A stretch of 18,816 nucleotides of DNA from the NCBI GenBank assembly GCA_937873535.1, contig CALMYA010000072.1, forward strand, positions 1-18,816, given 5' to 3'. Source of the DNA: an uncultured bacterium (lineage in GTDB: Bacteria; Patescibacteriota; Minisyncoccia; Phycocordibacterales; CAIZLB01). Below, piece after piece: positions 11,873 through 18,816 of the stretch (positions within the stretch are counted from its first letter, which is position 1; each line of letters opens with the position of its first letter). A model generated the notes under the pieces. It was given only the letters and a program-made list of their open reading frames with translations, was not told where the DNA came from and searched no databases. The translations under genes and the position numbers were made by a program.

Positions 11873-14476
11873 TTATTTTCCTGCTTGGTCTTTTCTTACC
11901 AAAAGATCCTTTAATTTCGCTTCCTTGTCGTTTGCTGCCCTTATGTCTGCCTTAAACTCATTTAACTTAGTCTGAAGAGCTGCAGCCGCGGCGCTGGCGC
12001 CCATCTTTTCAAGGTTGCTACTTGATGTGTTTGCTGCAATTTTGAGCTGAGCATCGATATCTTTTTGAAGTTGAGGAAGGGCTTTTTCTGCATCATCTTT
12101 GGCTTTTTTGAATGCCCCGTGATCTTTTGTAATTTCATTTCCATCCTTGTCACGTTTGTATATATTAGATGTTTTCCCGTTCTTTGTTTCGGTTTCCCCA
12201 AGTTCGTGCTGAATGTCTCTAATTTGGTCTTCAATTTTACCCTCAGCCCCTCTAGAACGCGATTTCAAACGATCTGCTTGAGCGGCTGTTCGAGCACGGC
12301 CAGTTGAAGGAAAAATGCCACCAAGTTTTGTGCCGGTAGTTTTTCCTGTTGTTTCATCAACCGATACACCAAGGCTTGCGTCAGCCCTTTCTTTATTGGC
12401 ATTTTTCCTGGCTTTGAAGTCGCTATCAGATTCACCAGCTCTACGTATTGTATTTTCGTATAATTCTGCCGTTCTTGCATATTTTTTATTTCTAGCCTCT
12501 TCTGATTCCTTAAAGCTTCTTCCTCCAATTTTTGCATTAGCCATAGCGTCAGCACCACGTAGCATTGCACCCCCAAACCGACCGTTACCTACAAGCCCTT
12601 TAAACCCGTCGCTATTTGCTAGTTTATAACCTAAACCACCAACCGTTGCTCGTGTAGCAGCCCGTGCAGTTCCTTTTGCTGCCCACGCTGCCCCACCCAA
12701 GGCCCCACCACCAACAGCAGAAACACCACGCCCTACATACCCAGGAATTGTTCTGGTCGCAAACCCTTGAGCTGCTCTACCCCACTTTAAACCAAGTGAT
12801 GATGCCCCCGATGCCCCGGCCGCACTTGTTTTCATTGCAACTGTGAGACAGCCCCACATTAAGGCAATGAGAATAAAGAAAGTGAAGGCCACTTCTGCGC
12901 CGTCTGACCCGCCTTCAAACACTTTCAAAAATGTCCCTTGATTTTGTGATGTCACAAAAACCATACTTAAGACGATATACATAAGTGCCATGTATGCTGG
13001 CGCAAAAATAAGATTGCTGGTCAGTTTATTCCACCATTCTTTTGAATAACCGTCAGCCGCTGGAAGAATTTTTCCGGCAAAAGCAATTGGAGACAAAATC
13101 ATTAGAAAAATAAGAGTAACAGCTCTTAGTATAAACATGTAGGCTGCTGCGCCCAAAACAAAGGCTGTAACAAGCACAAAAATTGAACCACCGAGGCCGT
13201 ATAGCAACAAGGTCATGGCATTCACATTTGGCGAGGCAAACGCCCCGCTTCTTGAGTCTTCACCCGTTGATGCAGAAGACCTTGCGCCAAGTTTCCAGAT
13301 CTCATCTAGTCCTAAAGATTTTACGAGCGCCGCAGATATACCTGAATTTGTGTCTGTAACACTTGTGTCTTTTGCTAGGGTTCCATTTCCGGCATTTGTG
13401 TTTATTGTCTGAGAGTTTGCAATTATCTTACTGTAAAATTGCAATGAGAATACGTTAGAAACATCAATCATTACTTGGGTAAAGAATAAGCTGAAGTTAA
13501 GAAGAACTGCTGTTATAAGAACCTTAACCAAAAGGTTTTTGTTGTATGTTCCCGAATTTATGATGGTACCAATTCCTATATAAACTAGAATAAATATAAA
13601 GAAAAGATTTACGAGATCGCGTATTGATTTCCAGCCCAGATCTACAATGTTTGCCCTGTTTGCTATAAAGCTTTTAAAATTAAGGGTGTAGTCTATTGAT
13701 ATGTTAAATACCATCGCTACTACGCCAAGTACCCATGATGAAAACTTTAACATCGACCAAGAGACTAGGGCGGCACAGCCTACTGCATTAAATTCAATTG
13801 GTGTGCTGGTCCATGCGCCCTTTACGCACCAGATGGGTTCATTATTCATGCTTGCCGTTGCTACCTTAAGGTCAGCATTCCCTTTATTCGCTAACGCTGC
13901 AGCTGATTGTTCTAACGCTGCAGCTGTTACAGGGTCTTTCCCTATCAATGCGTAGTCTGTAGATTTGCTCGCACTTATTTTTGCTAAGTCATCAGTTACC
14001 ATTCCTGATAGAAATTTATATTCTAAATTATCTATTTCCGCCTGTGATTTACCGTCCATTACCCCAAATATACTTTTAAACCTCGTCCACCCAGCAGAAT
14101 AAGACGGATCGTATTTTTGAGGTTCTGCGTGCTTACCGTCTACCCTGTTACCTTGACTATCATATCTTGAATTAAGGTCATAATAATGAGTTGCGTAATC
14201 ATTATAATATCCTTGCAACTCGTCTCCTTTTTTTGTTGCATCAGAAGCGCTATATACGGTTTTACCCGATGCGTCCTTGTAGTTTAGGTAGTCTTGTGTT
14301 CTTGAAGACGCTGCAGCAGCCCCGTCTATTTTTATTTGATTAGAGCCAGCAAGAGCGGTGTAAGCGTCAGCTTCAACAGCCTGAGGTGTAATAATGTACC
14401 CACCAATAAAAACAAACCCTGACACAAGTAATAACGTTAATATTTTGTTTTTTACAAAACTCATCTTAGTTTGCAT
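11873..14476 (-). CDS. VirB6/TrbL-like multi-pass T4SS membrane protein with long soluble C-terminal tail
   Basis: An 867-residue protein, the probable inner-membrane platform of the T4SS. It has a signal peptide or first helix (about 10-30, then VEA), an exported loop of about 200 residues, and a core of membrane helices near 236-262, 286-306, 316-338, 421-445, 448-470, 487-508 and 528-548. RAVTLIFLMILSPIAFAG, GYSKEWWNKL and FAPAYMALMY are typical of the VirB6/TrbL-like proteins of this group. Residues 550-650 are Gly/Ala-rich. Residues 650-867 are hydrophilic and strongly charged with coiled-coil character, far longer than in classical VirB6. The first ATG (14476) and the one four codons later (14464) are both possible. 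A TATAAT lies at 14479-14484, only 2 bases before the first ATG but 14 bases before the second, so the second may be the true start. The 3' end couples to the next gene. Confidence 0.85.
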   Translation of the reverse strand: MQTKMSFVKNKILTLLLVSGFVFIGGYIITPQAVEADAYTALAGSNQIKIDGAAAASSRTQDYLNYKDASGKTVYSASDATKKGDELQGYYNDYATHYYDLNSRYDSQGNRVDGKHAEPQKYDPSYSAGWTRFKSIFGVMDGKSQAEIDNLEYKFLSGMVTDDLAKISASKSTDYALIGKDPVTAAALEQSAAALANKGNADLKVATASMNNEPIWCVKGAWTSTPIEFNAVGCAALVSWSMLKFSSWVLGVVAMVFNISIDYTLNFKSFIANRANIVDLGWKSIRDLVNLFFIFILVYIGIGTIINSGTYNKNLLVKVLITAVLLNFSLFFTQVMIDVSNVFSLQFYSKIIANSQTINTNAGNGTLAKDTSVTDTNSGISAALVKSLGLDEIWKLGARSSASTGEDSRSGAFASPNVNAMTLLLYGLGGSIFVLVTAFVLGAAAYMFILRAVTLIFLMILSPIAFAGKILPAADGYSKEWWNKLTSNLIFAPAYMALMYIVLSMVFVTSQNQGTFLKVFEGGSDGAEVAFTFFILIALMWGCLTVAMKTSAAGASGASSLGLKWGRAAQGFATRTIPGYVGRGVSAVGGGALGGAAWAAKGTARAATRATVGGLGYKLANSDGFKGLVGNGRFGGAMLRGADAMANAKIGGRSFKESEEARNKKYARTAELYENTIRRAGESDSDFKARKNANKERADASLGVSVDETTGKTTGTKLGGIFPSTGRARTAAQADRLKSRSRGAEGKIEDQIRDIQHELGETETKNGKTSNIYKRDKDGNEITKDHGAFKKAKDDAEKALPQLQKDIDAQLKIAANTSSSNLEKMGASAAAAALQTKLNEFKADIRAANDKEAKLKDLLVRKDQAGK

Positions 14477-14566
14477 TCATTATACATCAGAACATCAGAA
14501 AAATGCGTTTATTATTCACTTTTTACTATTTTCTTTTTGTAAACTCAAAAAACAACAAGAGCTGGG

Positions 14567-15892
14567 TTACCTCGAAGAATAGGCGCTTTGCAATTGGGTG
14601 GTGCCTGAAGAAATTGCTGCACCAACCGGAGTTAGTGCCTTGTTCAGGGCCACCTTTATAAGGTTGTTAACTATAGCTGTCACTACTTGGTCGAACTTAT
14701 TAGCCAGCACTAGCCTTTCTTGGCCTAAGTTAATGGTATTTTGGAGCGATTTGTTAATTGTACTTCCTGGGGTAGTAATATTGCAGGAATTAGGATCATT
14801 AGGGTTGCTGCAGACCTTATAGCTCTGAAAGCTTTGTCCGCGGTCGAGGTCTTTGCTTGCTGTATTTATAGTTTGAGCGTTTAGCTTGTTGAGGTACGCG
14901 TCTGCAGCTAATTGCTGGTCTATATAGTTGTTTGCACCATATTGGCTGACATAATGCATGTTTGTAAAGTAGTCTTTTCTTGAATTTCCTGCCAAGAAGT
15001 CATTTTGAGCCGCCGTAGTCAACCCGCAACTACCATAGCTTGCGTACCCTGCGTTGCCAGCCGTGTTGTTTCCGTACATTCCGTACGAATTAGCAAGGCT
15101 AAGAGCCACATTTGTTCTAAACGGTTGGCAAACATTCATTGCTCCAAGCACACTGCCGCTTACTGCTGAACCTACCTGGTTTGCTGTGTTGTTTACCGCT
15201 TTTGTAGTGTTGTATGCAAGCGAGCTTATGAAAGATGAAGCCTGTTGGTCGGCTAAGCTCTGAAAGAAGCGGTCGGGGTTTTCTACGAATGATGGGTTTC
15301 CGTTAAAGCCTGAATTTGCCCAGTTAATAACTGAGTTGGCCACATATTCCAAAATAGTGTTAACAATACAGTATGCAATTGAGTCGAGGCTGACACCCAC
15401 ATATACGCCGAATATTTGAAAGCCGTGTGAGGTGGCCGTTTGAAACGCCTGCGTGCGGTTAAGCTGCGAGTCGTTTACAGGGTACCCAGTGAATACACCA
15501 AGAAGGCTCGACATACTGTTTAGTGATGTAGTGATACCGCTCACAATAAGTGACGACAAGAGCTGCCCCACCGAGCAACCGAGCACGTTTGATGTTACCT
15601 GCTGGTAGTTTGTTTTGTTCGCTGCAGCCGCTGTTGACGTTGCTGTTGCAGGCGTTAGGTAGTTTTTAGCCTGAATTTCTGCCGTACTTTTACCCGAGGA
15701 GTCGTTAAGGTGGTTTACGGCGTCTAATATTTCAGCATCAGTGACGCCTGTGCTTGAACCTGTTACTTGAGTTCCTGCAGAAGTTGTTGTTTCGGCGTTG
15801 GCTTTTGAATATGTTCCCAAAAAAGTACCAAAAGCAAGAACGCCAATGAGCAGGGTGTTTACTAAGGTGCGTGTAATTTTTTTTCTGTTCAT
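14567..15892 (-). CDS. Exported six-cysteine protein, T4SS-cluster associated, function unknown
   Basis: A 441-residue protein with a clear signal peptide (MNRKKITRTL, hydrophobic core, cut after ANA at about 33). The mature part is rich in Asn, Ser, Thr, Ala and Gln and contains six cysteines (C106, C175, C255, C289, C361, C370), enough for three disulfides. Two stretches are amphipathic or weakly hydrophobic (about 108-135 and 155-190). They are followed by INWANSGFNGNPSFVENPDRFF (split here at residues 189-210 for its Trp, Gly, Pro and Phe positions), which has the look of a conserved core. The C-terminal helix (about 395-420) is amphipathic. I know no characterised homologue. The position directly before the VirB6-like gene and the export signal suggest an envelope component of the secretion system (inference). 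It starts 4 bases after the upstream gene's stop codon, with no Shine-Dalgarno sequence. Confidence 0.78.
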   Translation of the reverse strand: MNRKKITRTLVNTLLIGVLAFGTFLGTYSKANAETTTSAGTQVTGSSTGVTDAEILDAVNHLNDSSGKSTAEIQAKNYLTPATATSTAAAANKTNYQQVTSNVLGCSVGQLLSSLIVSGITTSLNSMSSLLGVFTGYPVNDSQLNRTQAFQTATSHGFQIFGVYVGVSLDSIAYCIVNTILEYVANSVINWANSGFNGNPSFVENPDRFFQSLADQQASSFISSLAYNTTKAVNNTANQVGSAVSGSVLGAMNVCQPFRTNVALSLANSYGMYGNNTAGNAGYASYGSCGLTTAAQNDFLAGNSRKDYFTNMHYVSQYGANNYIDQQLAADAYLNKLNAQTINTASKDLDRGQSFQSYKVCSNPNDPNSCNITTPGSTINKSLQNTINLGQERLVLANKFDQVVTAIVNNLIKVALNKALTPVGAAISSGTTQLQSAYSSR

Positions 15893-15896
15893 TGTA

Positions 15897-16826
15897 TTAA
15901 ATGCTTTTCGATACTGCTTCAGATATGCTGTCGGGTACTTGGTCCCAAATTGAACCTGGTTCGTTCTTATCGAAAATTATACCATTCTGTTTGAAGTATT
16001 TGTGTATTTGAACAAATAGTTGAGGAACTTCGGTCATTGAGTCTTGTATAAGGCTAAGGCCAAGCAGCGCTTTCACTGGGTCTTTTTCTTGTCCGTTTAT
16101 AAGGGGAAACGTGTCTGCCATAAGGGTGAAGTCGTTTACAACCTGAAGGTGCGTAACAGCTACTTCGCTTGGTACGCGCATTTTTATAAGATTAGCCGAT
16201 ATTTGCCTGTATATCCCGCTGACGGCGTTGATGTCTGCGTCATATTTTGCAGGAGAATTCATGACAGGTACGAGCGCTGTAAGATAATTTTTAGCGAAAG
16301 CGTTGCCGTATTCTTTTATTTCAGCGTCGCTTTTCGGTACGAACATTATTACGTCGGTTATTGCATATTTTTTTTGAGGAAGGGTGTCGGCGCGCAGGTT
16401 GCTTAACGCTTCATCAGAAAGGGCGCTAAGGTCGGCCCCGCCGTTTCCTGCGTATTGATATTTTGCATAGGCCGTTACTATGTTTTTCGTGAACGTGTCG
16501 CTCATACTGTCTTTTGGGCTTGGGTCGAACGGGTTTGTGCTGGTTGCCAATGAACCGAGGATGTCAGCCTGTGTTTCAGCTAATGCTGCGGCTATTCTTT
16601 TGTCGGCAGCCAATGCTTGTTCGCTTGTTCCCGCTTCTACGGCTATATTGGCGCTGTATTGAGCGCCCGCAACCTGCATACTCGCCTCTTTTATCTTGTA
16701 TGAAAGAGAAATTGCTATAGCCGAGATGCAAATTGCAGCCAAAACCATCACGCTCTTGTGAGGCATTTCTATGTTTTTCAGAAATTTCGAGGCTTTTGAA
16801 ACAAAAGCAGAAACTAAATTGCGCAT
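15897..16826 (-). CDS. Single-pass anchored exported protein, T4SS-cluster associated, function unknown
   Basis: The frame is open up to an ATG at 16889, but that would overlap rsmA by 56 bases. I chose the ATG at 16826, 7 bases after the rsmA stop codon, because AAGGG stands just before it; this gives 309 residues. One transmembrane helix lies near residues 26-44, followed by a helical soluble domain with Ala-rich stretches (AVEAGTSEQALAADKRIAAA). Further helices include TDVIMFVPKSDAEIKEYGNAF and a segment with LIKMRVPSEVAVTHLQVVNDF. The end (residues about 275-309) is charged. I do not recognise a named family, but the helical periplasmic-type domain on one anchor could serve as an assembly factor. 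It is the first gene of the T4SS-like cluster and directly follows rsmA, so it may be co-transcribed with rsmA. Confidence 0.76.
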   Translation of the reverse strand: MRNLVSAFVSKASKFLKNIEMPHKSVMVLAAICISAIAISLSYKIKEASMQVAGAQYSANIAVEAGTSEQALAADKRIAAALAETQADILGSLATSTNPFDPSPKDSMSDTFTKNIVTAYAKYQYAGNGGADLSALSDEALSNLRADTLPQKKYAITDVIMFVPKSDAEIKEYGNAFAKNYLTALVPVMNSPAKYDADINAVSGIYRQISANLIKMRVPSEVAVTHLQVVNDFTLMADTFPLINGQEKDPVKALLGLSLIQDSMTEVPQLFVQIHKYFKQNGIIFDKNEPGSIWDQVPDSISEAVSKSI

Positions 16827-16833
16827 ATTACCC

Positions 16834-17652
16834 TTAGAGTATATCAGGTTTTTTGAATTCTTGTCTCGCGAGCTGCTTATATTTTTCAACAGGAATGTCT
16901 TCTGCTCTTATGTTTTTACCAAAGCCAAGCGATACGAGGGCGTTTTCCCATTCAGCTGCACTTTTTCCAAATATCCCATCAAGGTTTTTTGCCAAGCGTT
17001 TGCGTTTATGGGCGAAGGCCGCTTTAATTATTTCAAAAAAAGCACTTTCACTACCCCGCTTTTCTATTTCGTCTATTAAAATAATTGCCGAGTCTACGTT
17101 CGGTGCTGGTGCAAATGCCCCGCGAGGCACCACCGCAATTCTTTTGGGCTTTCCATAAAGTTTTATGCTAAGCGAAAGCAGACTTTCTTTTTTATCGATG
17201 GCAACGATGCGGTCTGCAACTTCTTTTTGTAAAAGTAGTACAACTTTTTCTGGCAAAATATCGAGTTCAAATATGTGGCGAATAACTGTGCCGGTTATGT
17301 AATACGGAATGTTCGCAATTATTTTGTATGGAGCCTTAAGGCCAGCTTGTTTCAGAGTTTTTATTTCCGGTTCATTAAGTAAATCAAGAATGTCGCCATG
17401 CAGTATTTCGGTTTTTGTGCCGACGGTACCACCAAATTTTTCTGTAAGACTTGAAATGAGGCGATCGTCTTTTTCAACAATAATAAGTTTTGCCGGCCGC
17501 TTTTCCAATATTTTTACAGTAAGAGCCCCTTCACCTGGGCCAATTTCGAGAATGGTGTCACCAGCTTGTATGTCACCCGCATCTACAATTTGAGAAAGTG
17601 CCTTTTCAGACTTCAAAAAATTTTGACCGAGTGATTTTTTTGCGAATATCAT
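16834..17652 (-). CDS. rsmA: 16S rRNA (adenine1518-N6/adenine1519-N6)-dimethyltransferase
   Basis: RsmA (KsgA) adds two methyl groups to each of two adjacent adenosines in the 3' hairpin of 16S rRNA, using S-adenosylmethionine, late in small-subunit assembly. The 272-residue protein is of normal length. It starts MIFAKKSLGQNFLKSEKALS (the family's 'KSLGQNFL' opening). The SAM-binding motif is LEIGPGEG (35-42), with an acidic residue ending the next strand (VEKDD, 59-63). The catalytic motif is NIPYY (114-118), and PAPNVDSAI (182-190) and FAHKRKRLAKNL (213-224) are the usual C-terminal conserved pieces. It starts 20 bases after the helicase stop codon in a very A/T-rich gap; an AGGA lies there but is about 15 bases from the ATG. 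It continues directly into the T4SS-like cluster, 7 bases before the next chosen start. Confidence 0.96.
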   Translation of the reverse strand: MIFAKKSLGQNFLKSEKALSQIVDAGDIQAGDTILEIGPGEGALTVKILEKRPAKLIIVEKDDRLISSLTEKFGGTVGTKTEILHGDILDLLNEPEIKTLKQAGLKAPYKIIANIPYYITGTVIRHIFELDILPEKVVLLLQKEVADRIVAIDKKESLLSLSIKLYGKPKRIAVVPRGAFAPAPNVDSAIILIDEIEKRGSESAFFEIIKAAFAHKRKRLAKNLDGIFGKSAAEWENALVSLGFGKNIRAEDIPVEKYKQLARQEFKKPDIL

Positions 17653-17672
17653 AAATTTATTTAAATTTTTTC

Positions 17673-18815
17673 CTAAAAATCTATAAAAATAGATTTCACG
17701 CCCGTTGCCGGGTCTTCTTTTTCTACCAAATCGGTGTCGATATCTTCCAAAAATTCAGAGGGAGCATTTACTTGTCTGCTGCCAAACAATGTACGCACAT
17801 TTGCGTGGCACAAATATAGTTTTTTACGCGCGCGGGTAATTGCCACATAAAATAATCGGCGCTCCTCTTCCTGCTGTTCCGGTGTTACACCCGAGTCGCT
17901 GGCGCGCGAATGCGGGAACAGGTCTTGTTCGAGGCCGCTTACAAATACGTAATCGAACTCGAGGCCTTTCGATGCATGAACCGTCATTAGTTTTACGCTT
18001 GGTCCGTTTTTCTGATTCTGCTTGTTGTCTAGGGTGTCTTGGTCGCTTGCGAGCGCGGCGTCTTCAATAAGTTTTTCAAGCCCTTCCGGAGCAGGCAGGT
18101 AGTCATATTTTAGGGCTAATGTCACCAATTCCTCTACGTTTTCAAGGCGCTCATCGTCTTTTTCTTCCTTCAAGTTTTTTTCTATTCCTGAAACCTTCAA
18201 TGCAAACTTAACAACCTCTGAGGCAGTGATAAGTGTTGCTGCGCGAGCAATTTCAGCCAGAATTTTTCTGAATTCACGCACTTTAATAAGTGACCCTTCA
18301 GGCAATTCGTTTTCTTTTCCTTCAAAAACTTTTAACATTGTAACCTTGCCTATGCCTCTAACCGGTTCGTTAATAATTCTTTTTAAATCTGCAAGAGAGT
18401 CGGGGTTAAGCGCTGCCTTAATATACGAAAGCGTGTCTTTCACTTCTTTACGCTCAAAAAATTTAGTGCCGAGCAACGTATACGGAATATTTTTTCGAAG
18501 GAAGGCTTCTTCAAGCGCTCGTGATTGAAAGTTCGCGCGAAATAAAATGGCAATTTCGTCGGGGTTGACGCCAGCTGTGTGGTCGGTGCCATGGTCAATA
18601 ATTTCACGCACAGTATTTGCTACAAAATTTGCTTCGTCTGCCTCATCGAATGCTGTGTATACCGTAATTTTTTCACCCTCGCTGTTTTTAGTGAACAAGT
18701 TTTTCTTTTTTCTGTAAATGTTCTTTTCAATAATTTTATTTGCAGCCGAAAGAATAGTTTGTGTCGAGCGATAATTTTCTTCAAGCAAAACAACTTTTGC
18801 GTCTGGGTAGTCTTC
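17673..18815 (-). CDS. pcrA: UvrD/PcrA-type ATP-dependent DNA helicase, 3' part (5' end outside window)
   Basis: C-terminal part of an SF1 3'-5' helicase of the UvrD/PcrA/Rep group, which acts in repair and in clearing replication blocks. The frame is open to the window edge, reading EDYPDAKVVLLEENYRST, so no true start is present; 380 residues are visible. LLEENYRST is the motif after the first ATPase domain (motif IV region). LMTVHASKGLEFDYVFVSGL is motif V with the following QDLFPH, and EEERRLFYVAITRARKKLYL is motif VI with its conserved Arg residues. The 2B region is short and Lys/Glu-rich (about 190-260). The chain ends soon after motif VI (IFIDF) and lacks the long C-terminal extension of Gram-positive PcrA. 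Whether it is best called uvrD, pcrA or rep cannot be settled from this part. Confidence 0.93.
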   Translation of the reverse strand, partial: EDYPDAKVVLLEENYRSTQTILSAANKIIEKNIYRKKKNLFTKNSEGEKITVYTAFDEADEANFVANTVREIIDHGTDHTAGVNPDEIAILFRANFQSRALEEAFLRKNIPYTLLGTKFFERKEVKDTLSYIKAALNPDSLADLKRIINEPVRGIGKVTMLKVFEGKENELPEGSLIKVREFRKILAEIARAATLITASEVVKFALKVSGIEKNLKEEKDDERLENVEELVTLALKYDYLPAPEGLEKLIEDAALASDQDTLDNKQNQKNGPSVKLMTVHASKGLEFDYVFVSGLEQDLFPHSRASDSGVTPEQQEEERRLFYVAITRARKKLYLCHANVRTLFGSRQVNAPSEFLEDIDTDLVEKEDPATGVKSIFIDF

Positions 18816-18816
18816 T

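Noticed and set aside
16827..16889. Upstream start for the anchored protein that follows rsmA (ATG at 16889)
   Set aside because: It would overlap rsmA by 56 bases, whereas the ATG at 16826 has AAGGG just before it and places the membrane helix near the start.
1..18816. TGA as a sense codon, as in some CPR lineages
   Set aside because: All genes reach full family length with no in-frame TGA, so nothing here calls for reassignment.

Overview
The window looks like part of a chromosome from a Patescibacteria/CPR bacterium, most likely from the Parcubacteria side. This rests on gene content and layout: a compact CPR-style type IV secretion/pilus (T4SS-like) cluster of TrbC/VirB2-type pilin, PrgI, VirB4, VirB6-like protein and several lineage-specific exported proteins. 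It sits between ordinary housekeeping genes (yidC on the left; rsmA and a UvrD/PcrA helicase on the right). The family assignments are recognised from sequence by eye. No search was run, and a finer taxonomic call is not supported. The genetic code behaves as standard: all 17 genes are open without readthrough. Thirteen end in TAA, four in TAG and none in TGA.

Layout. The 3' end of yidC (plus strand, 1-516) converges on a minus-strand series that fills the rest of the window. Reading in the direction of transcription (right to left): a 3' fragment of a pcrA/uvrD helicase, rsmA, an anchored protein of unknown function, a six-cysteine exported protein, a VirB6/TrbL-like multi-pass protein with a long soluble tail, two small related helical proteins, and PrgI. 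Next comes an AAA+/DUF4143-type ATPase that interrupts the cluster. It is followed by a free-standing VirB4/TraC N-terminal-like protein, the VirB4 ATPase, a small membrane protein, an exported protein with three Ig-like repeats, two paralogous pilin fusions, and a membrane-anchored beta-propeller-like protein. There is no tRNA, rRNA, CRISPR array or recognisable insertion sequence. No gene-free stretch exceeds 300 bases; the longest is about 153 bases at 3187-3339, where I see only a candidate promoter.

How it may work together (inference). VirB4 would power assembly or substrate movement through an inner-membrane platform of PrgI and the VirB6-like protein. The pilin-type proteins and the exported Ig-like, six-cysteine and propeller proteins would form the envelope-spanning and surface part. 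The most distinctive feature is that the two pilin-like genes are fusions. Each has a signal peptide and two-helix pilin module, nearly the same in both, joined to a different C-terminal domain that resembles a cell-wall-active fold. One is a double-psi beta-barrel (RlpA-like); the other a CHAP/NlpC-P60-like papain fold with Cys and His in plausible places. Such proteins could open the cell's own wall or a partner's wall at the secretion site. No coupling protein (VirD4), relaxase or VirB8/9/10/11 homologue is visible in the window.

The ATPase gene at 9024-10295 is the other unusual element. It stands alone with its own candidate promoter, and two copies of a perfect inverted repeat (AGCATAGTA-N9-TACTATGCT) lie 41 bp apart. 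One overlaps the candidate -10 region and the other contains the start codon, which suggests tight self-regulation. Several other genes have a -10-like hexamer only 6-9 bases before the start codon, suggesting leaderless transcripts.
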